Shown here piece by piece: positions 43,525-52,050 of a stretch of 64,000 bases of DNA. A program made the translations under genes and the position numbers. Location: the NCBI RefSeq assembly GCF_049670895.1, contig NZ_CP187170.1, one strand, 5' to 3'. The DNA is from Pasteurella sp049670895. Lineage in GTDB: Bacteria > Pseudomonadota > Gammaproteobacteria > Enterobacterales > Pasteurellaceae. Below the pieces are notes generated by a model that saw only the letters and a program-made list of their open reading frames with translations, did not search any database and had not been told where the DNA came from. Positions within the stretch are counted from its first letter, which is position 1. Each line of letters begins with the position of its first letter.

Positions 43525-45411
43525 TTATTGCCAAAACGAGGTGAAATGTTGACGTTCCAATTGTTTTTTCATTTGTTCCAGTTTTTGGCGAGACCGGCAT
43601 GACAAATTATTTAATTTATTCCCTTCTAAATCTTGGTTAAAGAAATCGACTCGCCATTTATCTTCTGCCCAAATTTCTGACAGCTGATTTTTGAGTATCT
43701 CTTCTAATTTATCAAATAAACTATATTCATCATCAAAAGCCAACTTATCTTGATCACCTTCTAAACGAGGGAGGACTTTAAGCATCAAAAAATCATCCCA
43801 AACGGCTTGAAGTTCAGCTTGAGAATTTGGTTGAAAACTCCACACATTTAATAGTAATTCATTTAGTGCACGATAAGCTAATTTAAATGGTGTATTTTTA
43901 AATATTTCATTGATTTTATTTAAAAAGTTTAGACTTTCTTGAGTCACATTATATTCTTGAAAAAGTGAGTCTAAATTTGTTTTTAACTTAGTCGCCGTAG
44001 AATGATGCGGATAAGTTAAGGTTATAGCTTGTACCTGTGGCTCAAAAAACTGTTCAAAATTATTAGGATAAAATTCACTAAAATCAAAACTCAACGCACG
44101 ATCTAACACTTTACGAGAAAAACCATGCGTGGTTTCGTCCATATTCACCGTTCCTGCCACAATTAAATTAAACGGCAATGGAATCCCATTTTGTTCAAAG
44201 AATTCAAGCAATATCTTATCATTTTCGTTATTTTCATCCTTGTTTTCTTTAAAACCAAGATCTCTAAGGAAATTAGAATTTTTCTTAAATTGATTAAACA
44301 AATCCACGCTTAATAACCCATCACTGCGATATTTAAACTCATTCCCCTCCCATTCCCATTCTCGTGTTTCAAGAATGGACAGATAATCAGCAAAATATTG
44401 TTCTACTGGCGCCAAGTTCATTTCGTCTAAGCAAAGCCAAAAGGGATTAATTCTGCCTAATGTTTCCTCACTACCTTTTACCGCATTTCCTTCAAAAGTG
44501 AGCTCTTGAGCAATCACTCTCCAAGCTTTCACAATAAATTTTAATAAATCGGTAACCACATATTCAGCGTTACCTGATAAACGGGATATATAACCTAATA
44601 AATCAGAAGGTTCATGCCAATCGGGACGTACTGGAATAAGACAATAGTTATCGAGCGTTTCAGACCAACGTTTTGCCTGCTCACGAATAAAGCGGGTTTT
44701 ACCCGAGCCCGAAATGCCGGCTAGAATAAGGAAAGGTTTGGGTAAATAAGCAAAATTTATTTTTTTTGATTTCAATAAAGCTTCAGTCTCTTTTGTTGTG
44801 TATAATTTTAAAATTACCGACTTCATTTCTTGATATTTATTTAATAAATATTTCAAATCTTCTACTAATATTTTATCTCCGAGAATAGCATTAACAGGAT
44901 AAAACTTAGCGATAATCGTTGTATACTCGTAAGACTTTCCAGTATCACTAGTAGCTTCTAAAGATATTTTCGAGTCTCCCCACTCTTTTAACTCTGGAAA
45001 TCTATCCAATATAAATTGGCTACGCCGACCTGCTTCATTTATATAATTCTGTTTAGGTTTATATTGTTCACGTAATTTTTGGCTGCCCTGAGCGAGTCCT
45101 AGATAAACCCCGCTTCCATCTGACTTAAATAAGTAAACGGGATAGATCCCTGATTGTGTCGTTTCTGTAATATCGGTATCCAAAATGGATAACCAGGGTA
45201 CATCAGCCCAACCTCCCTGTCCAATACTCGAATTTACATCATATTTTTTTAGTGAATTATCAGAATTAACAATATTCTCAATATAGTTTTTAAAATCAAC
45301 ATCAAATAATGCTTTAAACATTCTATATTGTTCATTAGCCTTACCAAATTGAGTAGTTCTAGCTTGTGGCCATTTTTCTAAAATATTTTGGAGTATATTC
45401 TGTAAACGCAT
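43525..45411 (-). CDS. McrB-like AAA+ ATPase with MrcB N-terminal domain
   Basis: 628 residues. The N-terminal DUF3578/MrcB-type domain (1-180; GQGGWADVPWLSILD, YPVYLFKSDGSGVYLGL) is a probable modified-DNA reader. The GTPase/AAA+ part has Walker A GISGSGKT (232-239), Walker B FWLCLDE (Asp329-Glu330) and the McrB-type sensor TVNMDETTH (423-425 NMD). Together with the DUF2357 nuclease this is a type IV restriction-like system that would attack modified DNA. AAGG precedes the ATG. It follows the valS terminator. Confidence 0.88.
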   Translation of the reverse strand: MRLQNILQNILEKWPQARTTQFGKANEQYRMFKALFDVDFKNYIENIVNSDNSLKKYDVNSSIGQGGWADVPWLSILDTDITETTQSGIYPVYLFKSDGSGVYLGLAQGSQKLREQYKPKQNYINEAGRRSQFILDRFPELKEWGDSKISLEATSDTGKSYEYTTIIAKFYPVNAILGDKILVEDLKYLLNKYQEMKSVILKLYTTKETEALLKSKKINFAYLPKPFLILAGISGSGKTRFIREQAKRWSETLDNYCLIPVRPDWHEPSDLLGYISRLSGNAEYVVTDLLKFIVKAWRVIAQELTFEGNAVKGSEETLGRINPFWLCLDEMNLAPVEQYFADYLSILETREWEWEGNEFKYRSDGLLSVDLFNQFKKNSNFLRDLGFKENKDENNENDKILLEFFEQNGIPLPFNLIVAGTVNMDETTHGFSRKVLDRALSFDFSEFYPNNFEQFFEPQVQAITLTYPHHSTATKLKTNLDSLFQEYNVTQESLNFLNKINEIFKNTPFKLAYRALNELLLNVWSFQPNSQAELQAVWDDFLMLKVLPRLEGDQDKLAFDDEYSLFDKLEEILKNQLSEIWAEDKWRVDFFNQDLEGNKLNNLSCRSRQKLEQMKKQLERQHFTSFWQ

Positions 45412-45435
45412 TATCAGCCTTAAAAGTATCTTAAT

Positions 45436-45473
45436 TTATAAAATAACGGCTACCTAATTTATAAAGTAGCCGT
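45436..45473 (-). terminator. valS terminator
   Basis: 8-bp stem ACGGCTAC/GTAGCCGT (45446-45453 with 45466-45473); on the minus strand followed by TATTTTATAA. It lies between valS and the McrB-like gene, whose promoter must overlap or follow it. Confidence 0.75.
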
Positions 45474-45489
45474 CTTACATTTAATTATT

Positions 45490-48300
45490 TTATAAAGCCT
45501 CAATCGCTTGATACTGCTGTTTGAGTTTAGTTAACCCTTCAGCGTATTCTGCCATTTTGGCACGTTCTTTTTCAATCACGGCTGGTGGGGCTTTGGCAAC
45601 AAAAGCTTCGTTGGCGAGTTTGTTTTCAATACGTTGGATTTCGCCTTGGTATTTTTCAATCTCTTTATTTAAACGAGTAAGTTCGGCTTCTTTATTGATA
45701 AAGCCAGCCATTGGCACGAGTAATTCTGCATTGTTCACCAATTTTGCCACGGAAAGTAGGGCTTCCTCATTTTCATCAAGCACACGAATGGAATCCAATT
45801 TTGCCATGGCTTGAATTAAAGTGCGGTTGTTTTCTAGCGAGTTTTGATCCGCCTCTGACAAGTTACGCAGCAATAAATCTAAGCCTTTGCTTGGTGGAAT
45901 ATTGCTTTCTGCACGGATATTACGCACCGCAACAATCACCTCTTTCATCCAGTTGATTTCTGCTTCTGCTTGATAATCTAATGCACTTTGCTCAAATTGA
46001 GGGAAAGCTTGCAACATAATGCTTTCGCCCGTTACCCCTGCAAACCCTTTTACTTTCTGCCAAATTTCTTCAGTGATAAATGGCATCACAGGATGAGTTA
46101 AACGCAATAATTTTTCCAATACATGGATTAAGGTTTGGCTTGCCCCCCGTTTTTGGGCTGCACTGCCGTTGGCAAACACGGGTTTTGTTAATTCTAAATA
46201 CCAGTCACAGAATTGGTTCCAAGTGAACTCATACAGTGCGGTTGCACATAAATCGAAACGGAATTGTGCTAATGCACTACGGAACGTCTCTACCGTGCGA
46301 TTAAATTCTGACTGAATCCAACGATCCGCCACCGAATACTCCACAGAACCTTCACTGAGATCCAATTTATCATTGGTCAACACAAAACGGCTGGCATTCC
46401 ATAATTTGTTACAGAAATTACGATAGCCTTCTAAGCGTTTCATATCCCAGTTAATATCACGACCGTTAGTGGCTAATGCCGTCAAAGTGAAACGCAAGGC
46501 GTCGGTGCCATGTTCTGCAATGCCCTCAGGGAAGGCTTTAATGGTGGCTTTGGCAATTTTTTCCGCCAATTGTGGCTGCATCATGTTGCCTGTGCGTTTT
46601 TCTAACAGGTTTTCGAGGTTAATACCGTCAATCATATCCAATGGATCAATGACGTTACCTTTCGACTTGGACATTTTTTGTCCTTGTTCATCACGAATTA
46701 AGCCTGTCACATACACAGTTTTGAATGGCACTTGTGGCTTGCCGTTTTCATCTTTCACAAAATGCATGGTGAACATAATCATTCGTGCCACCCAGAAGAA
46801 AATGATGTCAAAGCCCGTGATCAACACATCGGTTGAGTGGAACATTTTCAGATCAGGCGTTTGTTTTGGCCAACCTAATGTTGAGAAGGTCCATAAACCA
46901 GATGAGAACCAAGTATCTAGCACGTCTTCATCTTGTTTTAATGGTAAATCTGCAGGCAAATTGTGTTTTGCTCGCACTTCGGCTTCATCACGTGCCACAT
47001 ACACATTGCCTTGTTCATCATACCAAGCTGGAATACGGTGTCCCCACCATAATTGGCGAGAAATACACCAGTCTTGAATATCACGCATCCAAGAGAAATA
47101 AAGGTTTTCATACTGTTTTGGTACGAATTGGATTTCGCCATCTTCTACTGCTTTTACTGCCACTTCTGCAAGCGGTTTTACGCTCACATACCATTGGTCA
47201 GTGAGAAGTGGTTCAATGACTACGCCAGAACGGTCGCCGTAAGGACGTTTTAATTGATGTGGCTCGATTTTTTCTAAGTAGCCTTCACGCTCCAAATCTT
47301 CTACAATTTTCTTACGGGCTTCAAAACGATCTAATCCACGATAACGTTCAGGGGCGTTGTCGTTCATTGTGGCATCAGGGTTCATCAAATTGATGATTTC
47401 AATGTCGTGGCGTTTACCCACTTCGTAGTCGTTGAAATCGTGTGCTGGTGTAATTTTCACACACCCCGTACCAAATTCAGGATCAGGATAAGGATCCGCA
47501 ACCACAGGAATAACTCGATCAGTCATTGGTACGTGAACCATTTTGCCGATTACATCTTTATAACGCTCATCGCTTGGGTGAACTGCTAAACAACCATCCG
47601 CTAAAATAGTTTCTGGACGAGTGGTCGCAATGTGCATATAACCACCACCAAAGGTTTCGGATTTATCCACAAATGGATAACGAACGTGATACATAAAGCC
47701 TTTTTCATCACGATTTTCCACTTCCAAATCCGAAATGGCAGTCAATAATTTTGGATCCCAGTTAACTAAACGTTTACCACGATAAATTAAACCTTCTTCG
47801 TGTAAACGCACAAACACTTCTTTCACCGCTTCAGATAAGCCTTCGTCCATGGTGAAACGTTCACGAGCCCAGTCGATTGAGTTACCTAAACGACGCATTT
47901 GTTGGCTAATTGTGCCACCAGAATAGGCTTTCCAATCCCAAATTTTATTAATGAACGCTTCACGTCCATAATCGTGACGAGTTTTACCTTCTTCGGCAGC
48001 GATTTTACGCTCCACCACCATTTGCGTGGCAATCCCTGCGTGGTCAGTACCTGTTTGCCACAAGGTATTGTGTCCTTCCATACGGTTGAAACGGATTAAA
48101 ATATCCATCAATGTTTGCTGGAAAGCGTGCCCCATATGTAGGCTACCAGTTACATTCGGCGGTGGAATCGCAATCGAATAGCTTGGTTTTGAAGTATCTT
48201 CAGACGGTTTAAAATAACCGCTTTCTTCCCAGTGTTTATACAGGGCTTGTTCCACTGCAGATGGCGTAAAACGATCTGCCATTTCGAAGTTTTGTGTCAT
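45490..48300 (-). CDS. valS: Valyl-tRNA synthetase
   Basis: Charges tRNA-Val; 936 residues. Class I signatures are PPNVTGSLHMGHAF (HMGH near residue 58) and KMSKSKGNVIDP near residue 555. The CP1 editing domain contains TTRPETILADGCLAVHP, and a C-terminal coiled coil (EAELTRLNKEIEKYQGEI) is present. The start has AAGAGAT upstream, and lies only 20 bases after the stop of the restriction endonuclease gene, so its promoter must lie inside or before the RM genes. Uptake sequence at 45819. Confidence 0.98.
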   Translation of the reverse strand: MTQNFEMADRFTPSAVEQALYKHWEESGYFKPSEDTSKPSYSIAIPPPNVTGSLHMGHAFQQTLMDILIRFNRMEGHNTLWQTGTDHAGIATQMVVERKIAAEEGKTRHDYGREAFINKIWDWKAYSGGTISQQMRRLGNSIDWARERFTMDEGLSEAVKEVFVRLHEEGLIYRGKRLVNWDPKLLTAISDLEVENRDEKGFMYHVRYPFVDKSETFGGGYMHIATTRPETILADGCLAVHPSDERYKDVIGKMVHVPMTDRVIPVVADPYPDPEFGTGCVKITPAHDFNDYEVGKRHDIEIINLMNPDATMNDNAPERYRGLDRFEARKKIVEDLEREGYLEKIEPHQLKRPYGDRSGVVIEPLLTDQWYVSVKPLAEVAVKAVEDGEIQFVPKQYENLYFSWMRDIQDWCISRQLWWGHRIPAWYDEQGNVYVARDEAEVRAKHNLPADLPLKQDEDVLDTWFSSGLWTFSTLGWPKQTPDLKMFHSTDVLITGFDIIFFWVARMIMFTMHFVKDENGKPQVPFKTVYVTGLIRDEQGQKMSKSKGNVIDPLDMIDGINLENLLEKRTGNMMQPQLAEKIAKATIKAFPEGIAEHGTDALRFTLTALATNGRDINWDMKRLEGYRNFCNKLWNASRFVLTNDKLDLSEGSVEYSVADRWIQSEFNRTVETFRSALAQFRFDLCATALYEFTWNQFCDWYLELTKPVFANGSAAQKRGASQTLIHVLEKLLRLTHPVMPFITEEIWQKVKGFAGVTGESIMLQAFPQFEQSALDYQAEAEINWMKEVIVAVRNIRAESNIPPSKGLDLLLRNLSEADQNSLENNRTLIQAMAKLDSIRVLDENEEALLSVAKLVNNAELLVPMAGFINKEAELTRLNKEIEKYQGEIQRIENKLANEAFVAKAPPAVIEKERAKMAEYAEGLTKLKQQYQAIEAL

Positions 48301-48320
48301 TGTTTATCTCTTATCTTAAA

Positions 48321-49064
48321 TTAACTATCAAATAATTCCGTTGGATCAATCTTAAATTGCAACATATTCGCCGTTGCTCGACCATTATCACCACCTTTAC
48401 GCTGAATAGTGACACGCCCTAATTTAATCGATCCTCTTGGCGATATTTCTACATCGCCTTCACCATAATATTGCAAAACCTGATTAATATTTTTCAGCAC
48501 CCAACGAGCATTTTGTTGTATTTTCTGAGCGACTAAAACCCATTCTGCTGAAAATTCACCACGCCCACGTAAAATATCCGTTAATACCAAAATTTTATTT
48601 TTCTTAAACCAGTTTAAAATCAATGCTTGTTCATTTTCTGAAAATTCAGTGATAAACATTCTTTTCTGACTTTTACTATTGGTTAAATAAGGCGGTAACT
48701 CGCCCGTAAAATGTTGTAGCAAACGTAATAATTGGTCATCAAACTGCCATATATCCTGATAAGCTTTTACCCAACGCTTATCAATTTGGTTAAATCCCTT
48801 TTTATTACTGACTAACTTTACTTGAATATTACGAATATCCACCGTATCTTTAAAGAAAACATACACTTGCACATTCACATCTGCTTTATAACCATGTAAT
48901 ACCGTTGCTTTTACACTTCTAATCTCGCTTAAATCATAGCCCATCATTTTCAGCCATTCTTGTGCCTCATGATGTTCTTGCCAATGGTTAAAGCGATCTG
49001 CAATATCTTGCTCATTCTTAAACCCATTACGTGCTGTTTTTGATCCTAATGTGACTAAGTCCAT
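48321..49064 (-). CDS. Type II restriction endonuclease, HinP1I-like
   Basis: 247 residues, the same length as HinP1I and similar along the whole chain. HinP1I cuts G/CGC as a monomer. The catalytic residues known for HinP1I, Asp62, Gln81 and Lys83, are at the same numbers here (KADVN and IQVKLVSN). The C-terminal PRGSIKLGRVTIQRKGGDNGR block is very like HinP1I. GCGC specificity is therefore a good inference. It begins 3 bases after the methyltransferase gene. Confidence 0.93.
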   Translation of the reverse strand: MDLVTLGSKTARNGFKNEQDIADRFNHWQEHHEAQEWLKMMGYDLSEIRSVKATVLHGYKADVNVQVYVFFKDTVDIRNIQVKLVSNKKGFNQIDKRWVKAYQDIWQFDDQLLRLLQHFTGELPPYLTNSKSQKRMFITEFSENEQALILNWFKKNKILVLTDILRGRGEFSAEWVLVAQKIQQNARWVLKNINQVLQYYGEGDVEISPRGSIKLGRVTIQRKGGDNGRATANMLQFKIDPTELFDS

Positions 49065-49067
49065 GAT

Positions 49068-50027
49068 TTATTCCAATGATGTCAAAAGTTGCTCAGCTAA
49101 TTTTTGAATAACCGTTACGGTCATCGCATTACCTGCTTGGGATAAAATTTTACTATCAGGTAATTTATGTAAAATCACTTTTTGTGCAATTTCTTTTGGA
49201 AAGCCTTGTAGCAATAACGCTTCATAACCACTTAATTTTCTTAATTTACCTGCTTTTGTATATAAAATACCGTGTCTGCCTGTGCGTAATGTTGGGCTTT
49301 TTTCAGTGTATAAACGAAAATCAGATTGTCGCCAATCAATGACATTATAATCTTGTGCTAAAATCGTCTGAATATTTATTTTACCTTGATTATATTTATT
49401 ATTTAGGTATTTCTGAAAGGTGATATTTTCTAGAGAAAAATCATAATCCCTTTCATCAATTAAATAATGTTCAATAGCTGGTAATTTTATTTTAGTCGGA
49501 AATTTATAAGGTTTATGTTTAATATCTTTTCGTATGCCAACAAAATAAATTCGTTCTCGCATTTGTGGCACACCATAATCTTGGCTATCTAACACCTTCC
49601 AATAAACATCATAACCTGTATTTTCTAATAAATTTAAAATCGCACTTAACGTTTTTCCATGATGATGATTAACTAGCCCTTTCACATTTTCTAAAATAAA
49701 ATAGGGCGTGCGTTTCCACGTTAAAATATCCACCAAATGGTAAATAATTTGCCCTCGTTCATCTTCAAAACCCTCGCGCTTTCCCACAATCGAAAAAGCT
49801 TGGCACGGAAAACCTGCCAACATTAAATCAAAATCAGGCAATGATTGAATATCAATTTTTGTTAAATCACCTAAATTATTTTTATCATCAAAAAACAGTT
49901 GATAAGTTTTCGCTGGATTGGGATCGATTTCACTATGAGCTACACAGTGCATACCATTTAATTCAAGCCCTAATCGACCACCACCAATTCCCGAACAAAA
50001 ATCAATAAATCTCAACGCATTTCTCAT
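49068..50027 (-). CDS. DNA (cytosine-5)-methyltransferase of the RM pair
   Basis: Protects host sites cut by the adjacent endonuclease, so probably methylates GCGC. 319 residues from the ATG at 50027 (a GTG one codon earlier is in frame). Motif I FIDFCSGIGGGRLGLE, motif IV AGFPCQAFS with the catalytic cysteine, motif VI ILENVKG, motif VIII RERIYFVG and motif X QAGNAMTV are all present, so it should be active. First gene of the RM operon; a TATAAT lies in the AT-rich region upstream on this strand. Confidence 0.94.
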   Translation of the reverse strand: MRNALRFIDFCSGIGGGRLGLELNGMHCVAHSEIDPNPAKTYQLFFDDKNNLGDLTKIDIQSLPDFDLMLAGFPCQAFSIVGKREGFEDERGQIIYHLVDILTWKRTPYFILENVKGLVNHHHGKTLSAILNLLENTGYDVYWKVLDSQDYGVPQMRERIYFVGIRKDIKHKPYKFPTKIKLPAIEHYLIDERDYDFSLENITFQKYLNNKYNQGKINIQTILAQDYNVIDWRQSDFRLYTEKSPTLRTGRHGILYTKAGKLRKLSGYEALLLQGFPKEIAQKVILHKLPDSKILSQAGNAMTVTVIQKLAEQLLTSLE

Positions 50028-50133
50028 CACTATAGGTTTATCCTAGATGTTATCTCTAATAATTATATAAATAACTTAATATTAAACTCGAATATCCTAT
50101 TTTTATCACCATTTCATTTTCATATTCAGTCAA

Positions 50134-50171
50134 TAAAAAACATCAAAAGCGACAATCAATGTCGCTTTGAT
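50134..50171 (-). terminator. tpx terminator
   Basis: On the minus strand a 12-bp stem with one bulged base (50142-50154 with 50160-50171) is followed by TTTTTTATTG. Confidence 0.87.
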
Positions 50172-50190
50172 TTTTCAGGAGAAATAAAAA

Positions 50191-50688
50191 TTAAAGCACG
50201 GCTAATGCGGCTTCGTAATTTGGCTCTTGTTTAATTTCTGGCACTAACTCGCTGTGTAATACACGGTTATTTTCATCTAACACAATAACCGCACGGGCAG
50301 TTAATCCCGCTAATGGACCTTCAACAATATCAACGCCTAATTGTTTGTGTACCGCTTTGTTACGGAAAGTGGAAGACACAGACACATTTTCAATACCTTC
50401 TGCACCGCAGAAACGTGCTTGTGCGAAAGGTAAATCGGCGGAAAGACATAATACGGCAGTATTGTTTAATTTTGCGGCTTGTTCATTGAATTTACGCACT
50501 GAAGTGGCACAAATGCCTGTATCAATACTTGGGAAAATGTTTAGAATTTTACGTTTCCCTGCAAAAGTGGCAAGGCTCACGTCTTCTAAACTGCCATTTA
50601 CGGTGGTGAAATCGGCAACGACATCACCCACTTGTGGAAAGGTGCCTGAAACGTCGATTGGTGTGCCTGCTAATGTAATTTTACTCAT
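50191..50688 (-). CDS. tpx: Thiol peroxidase
   Basis: Thioredoxin-dependent peroxidase of the atypical 2-Cys peroxiredoxin group; 165 residues. Peroxidatic Cys near 60 in SIDTGICATSVRKF and resolving Cys near 94 in QARFCGAEG. No signal peptide. TrxB in this window would supply the electrons through thioredoxin. Monocistronic with its own terminator. Confidence 0.97.
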   Translation of the reverse strand: MSKITLAGTPIDVSGTFPQVGDVVADFTTVNGSLEDVSLATFAGKRKILNIFPSIDTGICATSVRKFNEQAAKLNNTAVLCLSADLPFAQARFCGAEGIENVSVSSTFRNKAVHKQLGVDIVEGPLAGLTARAVIVLDENNRVLHSELVPEIKQEPNYEAALAVL

Positions 50689-50766
50689 TCTTTTTTCCTC
50701 TTTTGTTTATCGGATTAAACCCCTATCCCACCCAATTTTATTCAGATCAACACAGGGTTGTTACAA

Positions 50767-50797
50767 GTACCATGTATTTGTACGAAGTCACTTGTAC
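50767..50797. promoter_or_regulatory. Spaced GTAC half-sites upstream of tpx
   Basis: Three GTAC cores at 50767, 50780 and 50794 in CAAGTAC, TTTGTAC and CTTGTAC contexts, 13-14 bases apart; TACAAGT and ACTTGTA also form a 7-bp inverted pair. About 80-100 bases before tpx, so possibly a regulator site; no known regulator assigned. The rest of the 217-base gap holds an uptake sequence at 50889. Confidence 0.3.
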
Positions 50798-50905
50798 GGA
50801 GCAGAAGTTGTTCAGAAAAATGAACGGCTCTTCGTTCCCATAAGTGTGTTTTTTGTGTTCGCCTCTGAATAAAATTTCCTAAAAATTGACCGCACTTTAT
50901 CGAGA

Positions 50906-51361
50906 TCAGATATCCTGCTGCCAGTTAGCTTGCTGAACGAGAACATCCAGTTCACGATGTTGTTTAGCGATCTGATCCGCCTGTTTGCGAATGTCTTTAA
51001 TGTTCACCGCAGACAGCATTTTGATTTCACTGCGGCTGTAACGATCTTGTTCTGGTAAGGCGGCATCTGCCAATTTGATTAACACCGCATGTTCTTCTTT
51101 TAGCCGATCTCGTTTGGCAAGGGCTTCTAACATTGTCATGCCATTGGCTAAACGAATTTGGTTATTTGCTTGGTTAATCTGAACCACGAGTTTTTCTAAT
51201 TGATCCGCCACGTTCTGATATTCAACCAATAAATCAGCGGGGTGTTCGGCTGGTTTTTCCCCTTCTTGATATTTTGCGTTTTGTTGCAAACGCTGATTAA
51301 GCTGTGCCAAACGGCGTTGGGCATCAGCACGTTCCATGAGGGCTTCGGCTAATTTCATCAT
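50906..51361 (-). CDS. DIP1984-family protein
   Basis: 151 residues, almost entirely helical and likely coiled coil (ALMERADAQRRLAQLNQRLQ; ALAKRDRLKEEHAVL). The family motif DRYSRSEIKMLSAVNI near residue 106 and the KLAEALMERAD start match DIP1984 proteins, of unknown function. It begins 6 bases after holC, so the two are co-transcribed. Confidence 0.85.
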   Translation of the reverse strand: MMKLAEALMERADAQRRLAQLNQRLQQNAKYQEGEKPAEHPADLLVEYQNVADQLEKLVVQINQANNQIRLANGMTMLEALAKRDRLKEEHAVLIKLADAALPEQDRYSRSEIKMLSAVNIKDIRKQADQIAKQHRELDVLVQQANWQQDI

Positions 51362-51367
51362 TTCCCC

Positions 51368-51802
51368 TTATTTGGTTTGTTCTGTTGATAACTGCCAACC
51401 AAGCTGTCTTAGCTGTTTATAACGCTCTCGGGCTAACACTTTTAAGTTTTCTTCCACGGGCACAAAATCAATAATCTGGGTAAAACTGCTCGCATAATCA
51501 GGCACTTCTGTCTGTAAGTTAATTAACAGATCTCGGCGTTGAGCATTCCGTTTTCCTTTCCAGCTGACTTCAATCGGTGTGGCATAAGTGGTGACTTCAC
51601 CCGATAAATTATGGGGCACAAATTCATCTGCCTCTCTTGCCCATAATGCTTCATCAATATCCAATGCTTGCTGTTCTGTTTCGCAAGCAATTAAGACACG
51701 TTTTCCTAAACGCCACGCTGAAGCCGCAAAATCACAAGCCATGTTTTCTGCTTGCGATTGTGGGTTTAATAAATAAAATTGGGCATGTTTAGACATGGAC
51801 AT
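51368..51802 (-). CDS. holC: DNA polymerase III chi subunit
   Basis: 144 residues from ATG 51802 with AGGA 6 bases upstream. Chi links the clamp loader (via psi) to single-strand binding protein. The AQFYLLNP start, ACETEQQALDIDEALW and the FVPHNLSG region match the family; the C-terminal RERYKQLRQLGW is typical. In E. coli holC is directly upstream of valS; here about 3 kb with tpx and the RM pair separates them. Confidence 0.93.
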   Translation of the reverse strand: MSMSKHAQFYLLNPQSQAENMACDFAASAWRLGKRVLIACETEQQALDIDEALWAREADEFVPHNLSGEVTTYATPIEVSWKGKRNAQRRDLLINLQTEVPDYASSFTQIIDFVPVEENLKVLARERYKQLRQLGWQLSTEQTK

Positions 51803-51931
51803 TATCAATCCTGATTTCTAGGTATAACTTGAGGATTTTAGCGAAAAATCTTAAGAAGATAAAACAATAATTCGCTGATTTCCGATTTTATTATCACTTT
51901 TTGAAAAACATTCAAAAAAGTCACCGCACTT

Positions 51932-51947
51932 TATGATCTAAATCACA
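51932..51947 (+). promoter_or_regulatory. CRP-like site upstream of fumC
   Basis: TATGA-N6-TCACA matches the CRP consensus TGTGA-N6-TCACA at 9 of 10 positions, about 104 bases before the fumC ATG. The same sequence matches FNR at 8 of 10. Confidence 0.55.
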
Positions 51948-52050
51948 AAACATCAGTTTTGTCTGAGCGGATTGATTCCACATCTACCCCGCAAGTGTTA
52001 GAATCTTTCCACTAATTTTCTTAAAATGCATTAAAAAAGAGGGAATCACT

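Noticed and set aside
46469..47077. 202-residue ORF opposite valS
   Set aside because: Antisense to the conserved catalytic core of valS; a by-product of its codon pattern.
50345..50872. 175-residue ORF over tpx and its upstream gap
   Set aside because: Mostly antisense to tpx; the rest lies in a gap with regulatory-looking repeats.
40280..50888. Scarcity of uptake sequences as proof that 40-51 kb is foreign
   Set aside because: Only one copy (in valS) lies here, but ordinary stretches such as 7917-12718 also lack them, so absence alone is weak evidence.
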